From: Penelope pileata
Lineage: Eukaryota > Chordata > Aves > Galliformes > Cracidae
Length of the DNA: 64,000 nt
Assembly (NCBI GenBank): GCA_013396635.1
Contig: WBMW01003233.1
Span: 806,018-870,017, forward strand
Direction of reading: 5' to 3'
Shown here: one piece after another, positions 12,647 through 23,712 of the stretch
Layout: each line of letters opens with the position of its first letter
Position numbering within the stretch: the first letter of the stretch is position 1
The notes under the pieces: generated by a model
What the model saw: only the letters and a program-made list of their open reading frames with translations
The model's database searches: none
Told to the model about the DNA's origin: nothing
Position numbers and translations under genes: made by a program

Positions 12647-15600
12647 ACTGGTATAGATACAGGCATGCTTATCAGACATTAGTGACTAGAGAGATTTTAT
12701 TTATTTATGACTAGTATAAGTAGAATTAGAAATTCTGGTAAAACAATGTTGTTGACACAGAAGAGATCCCAGGTTTTATGGTTCTATATTTGAACTCTTT
12801 CTTATTTTCCTACTGGAACCATATCAGCTGTTATATTCACATTCATGTTAATTTGTTTTTGTTAATTAACGTAAGTGCTTCTTGTCACTTCCATTGGACA
12901 CAAACAATATTTAGATTCATAAAGGTAATGAGATAAAACTGGAGAGACAAGAAATAGCGTGGGTAAGGAAGAGAGAAGCTTCTCTGTTCTTCTTCTTCTT
13001 CTCCTGTTTTTTTTTTTTTGTTCGTTTTTGTTTTTCATAGCATGAGAGTTTGCATCTTTTATTTCAGGTCCTACTGTTTCCTGTCTGTTCTCTTGGGATT
13101 TATGCACTGCTGGACAGAATATAAGTTTCCCGTTGTTGCTTGACAGTGGCAGCCCCATGCTGTGAGTTTAAAAATTCATGAACCTGTAATGCAAGAAAGG
13201 AACACCTTTTCCCTACTGTATAACTTGAGCACTGCACAAAGGTCGCGACACAGAAAGCCTTGTGGAATTAAATGGTTTTTTTTATTTCATTTCAAAACAT
13301 GGAAGCAATGTTTTGAGAAACAATTAAAGATGTTATTTCTAACAAAGCCAGCAGCACAGCCCACCTGAGAAGGATTCAGTTACAATCAGTTCAGCTCTCC
13401 CCAAGGAGATCTACACAGAGAGAGGGAATCAGACACACATTTATGAGGGGCTTTCTGCCCTTGCACCTAAGGCTTTAATCTCTCCTTTACTCTTTCTCTC
13501 AAAAATTCTTTATTACACTATTTTCCTTCCTGAACGTGTGCTAAACAAGATTTTAACCATACTACTTAAGATAGACTATTTACGAATACTACTTAATACT
13601 AATGCTACTTGAGAAAAGATAACAGTGAGTTTTGATAGAGCGATGCTGGTCCGCAGCTATCTGCTTAAGAATCTTGAGCCACAATTCCTCACCACGGGGA
13701 TTTAGTCTGTTGTGCTAGCTGGGCAACCTGGAAGGTAAGAAAGACACGTATGGCCTCTCTCACGTTTTGTCCCTGGCACTGCAACCTGTCCTGCAGGAAA
13801 TGGAAGGACAAACCCAGAGAAGAGCTACAATTCTTTGGACCCTTACAATATCCACATTAAATTAATCTCACCAAGATTTAGGAGGCCATCTGTGGTACTT
13901 CTCTTTTAGGGCTTATGTAAGTTTATTGGTGAGAGACAGTTACCTCCAGTGAATAGTTTAGCATATCTAGGTCATCAACAGTTGTATATATGTTGTCTGT
14001 ATTATCTATAAAAAACAAGGACATCAAGAACTTTCCCGTACTAGACATTTTTCTTAGAAGCCAAAAAGTAGATATAATGACACGAGGTTTCTATGACCTT
14101 GCATGACTGCCTGGGCAAGCCATTGCACAATGAAGTCTGATCTTATTAAATTTTTTTTTTTTTGCTTTTTTTTTGTCATGACGTTTTTATGCTTCCTGCT
14201 TGTCAATGAAATGAGCAGGTAAACTATGGTTCTTGAATCTTAAATGAGCAATTTAACTGTCTTAGCATATGCCAAAGAGCAGGCCAAAGTCTGTTCTAGC
14301 ATATGTCCTCACTGGGCTGAGTATTTGGGAGAAAGTGAACTAGAAAGGAAGCAAATTGGGATGTCATTAGATCTTCCTAATCTTAGGCATATTTCTATAA
14401 TTCTGATCTCTTGGTTGTCCAAATGAAGAATGGGGCCAGTGCACTCTATGTTATGTCTCTAATGATAACCAAAAAAGGACAGGAACCAATACTGGCCTTG
14501 TTTGCAAGTGGTACCATCTGACTAATGTCCCCACTGTCAAGGACAGGCCTCTGTACAGCATATGTATCTCATAGAGACTTAGTTGGAATAGCCTAAGAAA
14601 AGAAGTGGGCTAACAGAAGCAGCATGGACTGTGAGACACAGGGCTGAAGCTCACTCACTGCCCTGTTCTAGTCATATATCCACTCCCAGAACTTGGCTGC
14701 AGCTGGGAGTATGCCTAGATCCATTCAAAGAGTCACTCTTGGCACCCTGAGTTTCAGGCACTGTTCCTGTGACCAAGATGCTCTCCATGGCCAAGTGTCG
14801 TCTTGCCACGTCCCTTGAGAATAATGCCTTTTTCTGCCCAAAAATCATTTCCTGAACTCCTCCTTATTGGCTTTCTGAGGAAAGTATTCTTTGCCTTATG
14901 TTCAGGGAAACTCTGTGCACGTGGTCAGCAAACTTGACCACTCTGAAGTTAACTCTCTAAGCAGTACCAGCATGGCCTCTGCTTACATGTGAAACCTTGA
15001 GGTAATATTATCTATTGTATCTCAGAGTGTGTTGATACAGAGTTAACTCAGGTTATCCGTACTCAGCCCATCGCAGTAAGTCACCACACTGTTAAATAAC
15101 ATTTGAACTGAAAAGCAATGATTATGTTATTGTATAGAGGGATGGCATTAGTGCTGACAGACTGAGCTAACAATGTATGGATTTGACTCCCTGAAGAGCT
15201 TGGCAGGAAAATGAAATATGGAGAGCCCACTCTCAACTTCAAAGTGACTAAAACATCTCATTAATGTTAATGAATATGTTCAAAATCTAGTGCAGCAGCT
15301 TAAACATACAGCAATCTAAATACTGATCTATCTAAGGTGACATAAGACCCACCAGCCACGTGCAGTGCTGTGCACACAAAGCCAGTTAAGCAACCTGCAA
15401 AGAATGACACACGCATTGATTCTGGGCCTTTTTCTCTCTTTGTAAAGAAAGTGACAGTAGCAATAGATGCACTTCAAATATTGATCCTTTTCAGGGGACA
15501 TCCTTTTCCAGTGAAAGTTTTCAGTTAACGTCTTTGAACGAAGAGGTCTAATTTTTGTTTCTTTAAAGATTTTTTTTACTTTTCTTACTGTTAAGAATAC

Positions 15601-16148
15601 TTGTATGAAAAATAGCATTGTTGCCACCACCATGTTCTTTCACATTTTATATTTTTCCAATATTTTCTACTGAAACAAAACCACAAAGAGGTATGACTAT
15701 TCTTTCCTATTTTTTTTTAGTTGTTAATCTTCTTTCAATGAGTAAAAAGGCATGGGGAGAAGTGGGAGGAGAATAGTGCCCAGCATTGAGCAAAGGGCTT
15801 TAAATTGCCAAAAGTTAGTATGTTCTCTTTCCTTTCCTCTCCTTCTTATTTTAACCTTAAAAGTTATTTTGAGGTAAATTAGAAACTAAACCAAAAAATT
15901 CATTGGGCCTATACTATGGGCAGGGTTCAAGACAACTGATCCAATCTAGTCTCCCTCACGTAGCAAATCAAGAAAAATGGCTGCCTCTGTAGCAACAGGT
16001 CAGATAATTTTAGAATATCTTCAGAAGAAAAGTGCTATAGGAAAGTTTAATTCCCTCAATTTACTACATAGGAAATGTGAGCACCTCTCTCTGATGCATA
16101 CAGTACACATTTAGTCAAATAAATCCTACAATGTTTCTAGCAAAAGGT
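12647..16148. other. Non-coding stretch with simple repeats
   Basis: No gene recognised. Pyrimidine-rich simple sequence lies at 12987-13036 (CTT repeats, then a T run) and a T run at about 14151-14174. The block 13380-13900 is a little richer in GC and reads like LTR sequence, but I cannot match it with confidence. The minus-strand frame at 15328-15633 (101 codons) resembles nothing I know. Confidence 0.45.
12987..13036. repeat. CTT microsatellite and poly-T
   Basis: CTTCTTCTTCTTCTCC followed by a 12-T run and further T-rich words. The Lys/Arg-rich minus-strand frame over 12862-13158 is partly a translation of this simple sequence. Confidence 0.85.
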
Positions 16149-16220
16149 GCCTTCAAAATCCTGTCCACCTACTAAGGTTTAGGCACCTAAGTTATGTGGA
16201 CAGGACTTTTTCCTGAAGGC
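16149..16220. repeat. 72-bp imperfect inverted repeat (hairpin)
   Basis: Inner arms CCTGTCCAC (16160-16168) and GTGGACAGG (16196-16204) are perfectly complementary around a 27-nt loop. Outer arms GCCTTCA (16149-16155) and TGAAGGC (16214-16220) are also perfectly complementary, separated from the inner arms by short unpaired stretches. The loop contains AGGCACCTAA, a word common in old reptile repeats. It could be a MITE-like relic or a transcribed hairpin; the sequence alone does not decide. Confidence 0.7.
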
Positions 16221-18683
16221 ATTGAAAGAGACTTGCCTTCCTTTAACTGTCCTGCTCTGGCTTTATAAGAATGTTATTTTAGGAGGACTGGTTAACCAAG
16301 TGACTACGTGAAGGTGTGATTTAAGTAGAAGACTGGATCTTGCCCCACTAACATGTCCCGCAGAAGCAGTGAGTTGGCTAACTTAGATGCAAGTTCATCC
16401 TGTGAAGAACAACAGTGATTTGAAATTCAAAACTCTTTAGGTCTTTTTGCATGTTTGTTCTTTTGGAGAATACACAGAAAAAATCACTGATCTGCACAGC
16501 TGAATAAATAATAATTGAGTTAGCAGGTAAATGAGATTAGAAAGGCAAGCAGTTAGATGAACCCAGGGAATGTAACGCAAATAAATCACCAACAAGCTTG
16601 CTTACGTCCCAAATCAGGTGCAAAAAAGCATGAACACCAAAGTATATATTGGAAAATGCACTGAGCAGGGTGCAGATTAGGTTATAACATTTCACAGGAA
16701 AAGTAATGCATCTCACAACTGAGGCTCACAGTTGCCATTTCAAGAACTACAGAAAAAGCTCAAATCCCAGGAGAAGGGGAATCATTCATCCTATTAATTC
16801 CCATCTCACTAAAAATTCCTCAAAAGCCTAGTTTAATTCATGAAGAGTATTTACAAAAAAACACAGACACTTTTTTGAAATCGGGGAAACTCAGCTGAAC
16901 CATAAGTACTACTTCCCAACTCACAAGCTTTGAGTTAAATTATTTAACTAAAAGGAATTGCTGGAGTTGAAGGAAGGGAGAGAAAGGAAAGAAGTATACA
17001 AAACATGTTAAGAGTTGGCCCCAAGATTATTGTTTAAATCAAATCTTTCTCCTATTAACTACCAGTAACTGTTGCTAGAACTTGTTACTGTCTTCCTCTT
17101 CAGCTGCATCTCATTCACAGTTGATTGCACCTGCATTAACCTTCTGGGACTCAACAAATCATGCTGTGTTTAACTTGCTGTACAGATGTTCCAGCACAGC
17201 TGCTGCTGATCTTGATGGTCACCCTGCTCTGCTGCAGTGCTGTCTCCCATCTTTTGCAGGAGGCACATGCCTGGCAGCGTTAGCAAAGAAAGCAGCCTCC
17301 TGGACCACTTCACTGATCTGCTCTGATCTGGCATCTGGGCTGCAGGTCTCAGCACAACAAGGCATGTGCAGGTTCCTTATAAAACCTCCAAAGACCAGGA
17401 GGATGCCAAAAATGAGAAATAGTTTCTTCTTTTCCTGGAGCTCTCAGATGCCTCTTCATCATGTAGATCAGTTGGTTTGAGTTGAGATGCTATCTGTGGT
17501 CATATTGCAGGGTACCAGTGCTTCATACAATAACATCCACAGCTCCTAAAAAACCCACAAACAAACAAACACAACATTCTCAAGATATTGACAATAAAAC
17601 ACACTAAAAGATGTTCTGGTCGTTGACATATGCCATCAAATTTCTCTCACAGCTGAGTGTTTCAGTCCCTTTGGGCACCCAGCATCTTGCATTCTCTGAA
17701 GGAGACAGTTTCTGAAGACAGTCAAGGTCACTGAAGACATTGATTGGATAAAATTTTTGTGGATTAAAATGAATGTGCACAAATCAAACTTTTCAGGAAA
17801 GAGCACTCTTCTTCTAATACATTAAATTATGTTTCTTTTATGGTGTATACAGTTTATAAAAATTTGATAACAGCCTGTGGTGTTGCTGTTCACGTGTAGT
17901 ATAACAGACACAACAAGACACTAACTAGAAAAATAAGTGGTTAAGAATTTTCTCCTGAGTTGCAGGCCAGGGAAGCTGTTTCCTGGGTGAAGAGGTGTTT
18001 CACACTCTACTACCCTTTGGGACTGCATGTTAGGGAAGTTTCTGGAAAAGAATGGCAGGAACAAAAAGGACAGTACTTCCTTGTTTATGATAATGTAATA
18101 AATTTAAATATTTATAAGAATAAAAAGGACATAATTGAACCATATTAACTCCTTCACCCTGGCTAGTCCTACCCTGGGTGCACAAGACATGCACCTGAAG
18201 ACTTGGCAGTGTCAGCGGCCTCTTCAGTGTCTGGAATCTCAGGGACTTATTTGCTACTGGCAGCTCCAGCAAGGACTTCTGCTTTTGGCTGAACCTTGAA
18301 TTCCAGCAGCCTTTTCTGAAATTCAGGAGTGAGTGACATTTCCTAGGTTCTAATGGAAGCCTATGGCAGAGAAGGAAGCAGCACTCTGTACGCCCTTTGC
18401 AGCAGATCTCCTAGCACTTGTGATAGATTAAAAGGAAGACAATCATAAAAATGCATCTGTGATTGAAAAAAAAGCTTAGAATTATGGCATTAAATGAGCA
18501 AAGGGAGTGCTGACAAAGAAAGAAAAAGATTATAGCTTTATAAAACTCTAAGCAAATACTTATTTTTTATTAACACATATTTAATTTCAATGCCTAATAA
18601 ATTCAGATATAAAAAGTCTATGTCAAAAATCCAACACCTTCCCCCTTTGGGGAATCCCTCATGAAATGCTTTGCAATAACTGA

Positions 18684-18734
18684 AAGAAAAGAAGAAAGAG
18701 AGAGAGAGAGAGAGAACGAGAGAGAGAGAAAAGG
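18684..18734. repeat. GA microsatellite
   Basis: AAGAAAAGAAGAAAG leads into an (AG)n tract broken once by AAC. The Ser/Leu/Phe-rich minus frame over it (18538-18768) is a translation of simple sequence. Confidence 0.9.
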
Positions 18735-19708
18735 CGTTGCAAGAAATATGATAATCTAAAATTAACATATCAAGGAGGAAAAATACTACAAAACCCCTTC
18801 AAACACAGAACACATCTACAGAGATTTGGAATTTATCATGAACCATAAAGAGGGACAGACATCAAGGGTGAGACTCAGTGCCTAAATAGAGGCGTGTGTT
18901 GTGCTTCTGCATACCGTTTAGTCTATGTCCTGCAGATACCGGGTCGTGTCTACCCACCTGCACAGGTGCCTCAGGCACCCTGTGGTAACCCAGGTGGCTG
19001 TAGATGTCTGTGTTTAGGTGATTTCTTTACAATGTCTCTCATCACTGGATCTAGATGATACTGTTACAGAAAAGTAATCAGATGAGTCTCAGATCTGAAC
19101 TACAGTAAGTGTTTCAAATACATAAACTTAGACCTGACCCATGATCTGAGATTCTGTGTTATCAAAGTCATCATACAGGAATCCCAGAAGACCCGCACCT
19201 ACATGGGTAGGCAGGACTTCTTTTTATATCTTAACAATTTAGATACTAAAGTAATTGAAACCCATCCTTCTAACTTGGAGGAAAGTTATTAGTGTATCCT
19301 TTACCCGTGCAAAGTTCTGGAAAGAAAGTGTAGCTTCTGCCACGCAATCAAATAAAGCAGAACATTCTTTTTCTATTTACAGGGTTTTTTTCTTGGTTAT
19401 TATACATGTTTCCTTCTTTCTTTTTTTTTTTCCATAAATCTTGTTCAAGTTAGCAACATCAGACAAAACTAGAAAAGAGAAAACAACACTAGAAAACAGA
19501 ATAGCTTGGTTAAAATTGTACCCCTTCAGAAATAACAAAAAGCCTACTAATAGAATCATTAAAAATTATAATGGTGAAAAGAATGTTCAGATTCACAGCA
19601 AGACATCCAGCATTACATAGCAAAGCAAAGATATCGTCCTTTCAGAGTGACAAAAGGAAATGTCTATATCGCTAACAGTGTCTATCATCATTGCCACTAG
19701 GTGTTTTC

Positions 19709-19729
19709 TTTAGCCACGAAGTGGCTAAA
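19709..19729. repeat. Short perfect hairpin, 9-bp stem
   Basis: TTTAGCCAC and GTGGCTAAA pair perfectly around a 3-nt GAA loop. There is no T-run after it and no gene nearby, so a terminator-like role is not suggested. Confidence 0.8.
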
Positions 19730-21174
19730 CAAATGTTAAACAAAACAAGTGAATATTTTTCAAGCTCTAAAGGGCCTTTGGATTTACGTATTGAAAGACA
19801 GACAGATAAATGAATTCCTTAGAGGGGAAGAAAATTCTGGAGAGGGAAAACTTTGCTCCAGACTACAGTGCTCAAACTAAGTATGGGATCCTTAACACAA
19901 GTCCTAGCAGGTCCAGGAATCTATGATGCTATTTATATTATTAATAGAACCATTGAAATCAAAATAGGCTTTTCTGAAGACTCTAATTAGTGTCTATTAT
20001 TGTCTTTGCTGCATTTGGTCTTGAATACAGTCATGAGTGCTTAGGGCTGTTCTGGTGCAGAATGTGCCAAGTTCTGTTATTCCCATGCACAGGGGAAAAG
20101 AAGTGTTATGATAAGTGCATAATATATCTTTATTTTTATTTTTTCCTTATTTATTCTTTCTCTTGGCTGATGGGTAGCAAGATCAACCACTTCTTAGACA
20201 GGCAACAGAGAAAGGAGTGAAGCAGGATTTCTGAAACAACCAAATGATCCACAGAGCACTCAAAGGCAGACAGATGTTTTCTATGTTAAACTGAGCCTCT
20301 AAGAAAACAATGGGGCAGCATTTCAAAATTCTTATGCAAATTTCACTCATTCAACTCTTTCTCTGAGGCCTGGGGACAATGAAAAAAAAAAAAAAGAAGA
20401 AGAAAAATAATTCACATGCTCATCCCAATATGATACTCATCAAAAAACTTCTTGTCTTTCTCCATAGGGATTTTTTAAGGCTGATTCACGCTTAGTCCTC
20501 AGTAAATCTCTTTAAGCCTGAAGAAGTTAAAAAAGACATTCCATCTATGATACTTTAAAAAGGGTGAGGTATCCTAACTATGCTAGATGGGAGCATACTT
20601 GAACAATATTTACAGAGCTCCAGTATCTCCTCCTTCTGGTTTCTTTGCAATGACCTTCCCAAAGCATTCTCAGTGCTCTGAGAGTGGAATCTGGCTGCTG
20701 TCTGCAGACTATACCTACATTGTTATACCAGGTAAATCCATGTAGTTTCAACTGCATTTTATTGCTTCATTTTGAGAATCTGTAACCAGAGTGCTGTAAC
20801 CAATGGTATTTCAAAACCTATATGTAGTTCACTTTGTATTTCTAAGAAAGCAGTTAAACGGAAGAGGTGAACAGGACAGCAAAAGCAACAAAACAGCCTG
20901 CATTCATAGTTAGTCTTATCTAAGCAATCACTGTCATACAATTACAATAAAAATCTTTCCTTTACCAGCAGGGATGGTACACCATTATTTCTTAATCCTT
21001 CAGACCAAATAAGACCATTTGAATTTAACCTCATCAAGTTCCTCAGTTCTTAGTATCTTCAACAGAAAATATTCTTCCTTCTGTTGTTTCATTTTTTCTC
21101 CTCAAAAAATGTCACCATGTGTCAGTTAGTCTCCAACTTATGGGTCTCTGATAAAGCTTTCCTTCAGTCTTTGA

Positions 21175-21282
21175 CTTTTTTTCTGGTTTTGTTTCTTTTT
21201 GTTTGCTTTTGTGTTGTTTTTTTGTTTGCTTGCTTGCTTGCTTGCTTTTTTGGTGGTTTGTTGTTGTTGTTGTTGTTGTTGT
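21175..21282. repeat. Composite T-rich microsatellite
   Basis: T-rich words with TTTG and TTTTTG, then (TTGC)n at about 21226-21246, then (TTG)n at about 21257-21281. On the minus strand the last part reads as (CAA)n and gives poly-Gln or poly-Thr frames (21112-21456, 21138-21359), which are artefacts. Confidence 0.9.
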
Positions 21283-23587
21283 GATGATCGTAAATGTTCT
21301 GGAAAGTTTTGGCCTATCAGAACTGTCTGCTCTACTATGGAAGAAACACCACGTTTCACTCAGACACATCACTTTCCTTGTACAAGATGCTTCAAGCAGC
21401 TCTGAGCCAGCCCAGCTGCCTTGGTTTCTAGGGAGAAAAACTTGACTTTGATTCATCCATTAGCACGTGCCTTGTACTTGGACCAGGAACACTCAACCAT
21501 CTTGCCAGCTTTTGCAGCAGGATGACATGATTAGCAGAGGGCAGACAACATTTCTTCAGGCTCTTTCTTTGGAAGGTTGATGTCATTAACAGAAACAAAA
21601 GATGGAAGTCAGGGTGCCTGCAAAGGAATCATGAACAAGAGATACCGCTATCTGAGGAATTTGGGCACCGGGTTCCCCTGGGGCACAAAATTTCACATTC
21701 TTCTTGCAGTTGCTATCTAGATGCAGAAATAATTTGCCTCATGTCATTTATGTGGCCAAAGGAATTCTCATGTGCAATCTGGGACTTCCTTTAAAAGAGT
21801 CTGCTAGCGTTTCTCATAGTCTAATCAGTCACTCCTACAGAAATCTGCTGTAGGAATCTCCTATGGGAGTAGTGATAGATCTAGTGACAACCCTACTTCA
21901 CTTTTCCCCAACAGATATACAGAGTTTTTCCATACTAGTAGTCCTGCTTGACAAAAACATGGAACAAAATACCCACAGCTTTTTTTTTTCCACTTGAAAA
22001 ATCAGTTCCACATCTCCAGCTTAAGACACTGTCCGATCTATAGAATAGCAAGACATAAATTTCAGCTAATGCTTTTGTTTGTCATATTACTGGGTCTTAA
22101 AAATCTTGTAAATTCATGTCAAATCCCAGAGTCAACTGCCATTTCCAAACCGCCTATGCAAAAGGTCTGCTTTTAGGGGAAAAAAAAAAAGGAAATATTT
22201 GTGGTAGTTCTTTCTTTTCCAACAGGAGATGAAGAGGCTATTTGACATCTTGACAGAGGTTTGGAATATTGGAAGTAACTTCAGCATAGATTAGCAGGTA
22301 AAATGTGACCAAAGAGGACACTCAAGGAGGAAAACGTACACAGTTTATTTCATGGTTTCATAGTTTTCAGAGAGAGAAAATACCAAGATATAGCATACTG
22401 TTCTGTTTACAAAGCTTCAACATCAATGAGAAATAAAGTGTGAGGGCTGTTTTTCTGTTAAGGAAACATTTTCCTCCTACATTTTTCCCCGTTAAACAAG
22501 TTATAGTTATTTTCATCTGAGTAGTATTCACCAAATGGAAATTCTTACTCTTACACTGGCTTGAGCTACTTCAGCCCATTTGTTTTTCTAAACTTGTGCT
22601 TCCAGAGAGAAGTGTATGGAACTTGTTCAGATTCATGGGTCTGAAGCAGTGGGGCAAGGATTAGCTTTTTAAAAGTTGTGCTTTTCAGAAACACAATCTG
22701 GACTCAAATATTTAGTTTTTAGAAAAATAAAGGCAGAAGGACATTTTCTGCCAACTGGCTCCTTTCCTCTTCCTGGATTACCACAACTCACTCCAGACCA
22801 CATCTTTTCTCCAGCATTGAAATTGATGTTTCCGTGCACGCCTCACAGCAAAACGGATGTGTGCTTTTAACAGAAGTTGGCACATCTGTTCTGTATTGAT
22901 TTTGCTAGAACAGTTAAAAAACAGTAACAAGATGCAGCATTACAGGCTTTTATGACTACACCAGAGTACAAACTTGACAACATTGCCACTCATCTTGGTT
23001 GTTATGGAAGCAATTGAAATTACATTAGAACAGATATTCCTGCTCAGGTTAAAATCCTGTTTCAGTTTTGCTATGTAGATGCAGTCCTATCCATACTATG
23101 ATAGAACTGTGAGAGGGATTCAGATACTCAGTCCCACGGCAGAACTCTTAATGTCTGTCTATCTGTTAATGGCTTTTACTATTAGTTTCAAAATATGCAC
23201 TGCGCTTTGGGGCACTGACCAGCAAATACTTCTGAAGGATACATCTGAGATATCCAAATTTGCTAATTAATGAATAGGGAGCTTAATATTGCATCAAGCT
23301 TAATTGCACATCTGGCACACAATTTAAGTGCCCAGTAATACTGCCTCCATTTTCGGCTCTGTCATGATGTTTCTCATAGGCACGTTCTGAACACAGAGCA
23401 GGATGCCAGATGTCTCCAGCCACTGCCACATTGGAAAGTGCCAAGTCCTGAATTTTACTTTAAGAGTAAAGGAGGTAGAGAATTTAGGCCTTATTTTCTA
23501 GTCTATAAACATGGAATGATGAGTTTAGATGTACAAAACCATATCTTAAGCAATTATTAAATTACCGTGCGTTAAATGTACAGGCTC

Positions 23588-23712
23588 TGTGTCCTGAATC
23601 CTAGTTCCGAAACTAACTTTATGTATTGCCCTGTATAAGCCATTTAAACTTCAAGAAACTCCATTTTCTCCCTAAACAAAATGTTGAATCTATCCTCAGT
23701 GTAACAACTAAA
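23588..23712 (+). mobile_element. MIR-like CORE-SINE relic
   Basis: The block follows the order of the central and 3' parts of MIR-type CORE-SINEs: GTCCTGAATCCTAGTTCC (like the box-B side), CTAACTTTATGTATTGCCCTG (like CTTGCTGTGTGACCTTG), AGCCATTTAAACTTC (like AGTCACTTAACTTC) and CCATTTTCTCCCT (like TTTCCCCATCT). Divergence is high, as expected for an amniote-age element. Based on a remembered consensus. Confidence 0.55.

Larger units (their letters stand above)
16221..23587. other. Non-coding AT-rich stretch
   Basis: No gene recognised. The plus-strand frame at 17082-17480 (132 codons) overlaps a minus-strand frame at 17219-17443 and neither has a recognisable family. GA repeats lie at 18684-18734, a T run at 19419-19431 and a mixed microsatellite at 21175-21282. 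Small perfect hairpins occur at 19709-19729 and 21833-21855. Confidence 0.5.

Noticed and set aside
12386..12679. 97-codon Phe/Pro/Ser-rich minus frame resembling a membrane protein
   Set aside because: Translation of a polypurine tract; no domain and no splice or start context.
13380..13900. Block that reads like avian LTR sequence
   Set aside because: I could not match any terminus, polyadenylation signal position or family word with confidence.
21112..21456. Poly-Gln, poly-Thr and poly-Val frames
   Set aside because: Translation of a (TTG)n/(CAA)n microsatellite.
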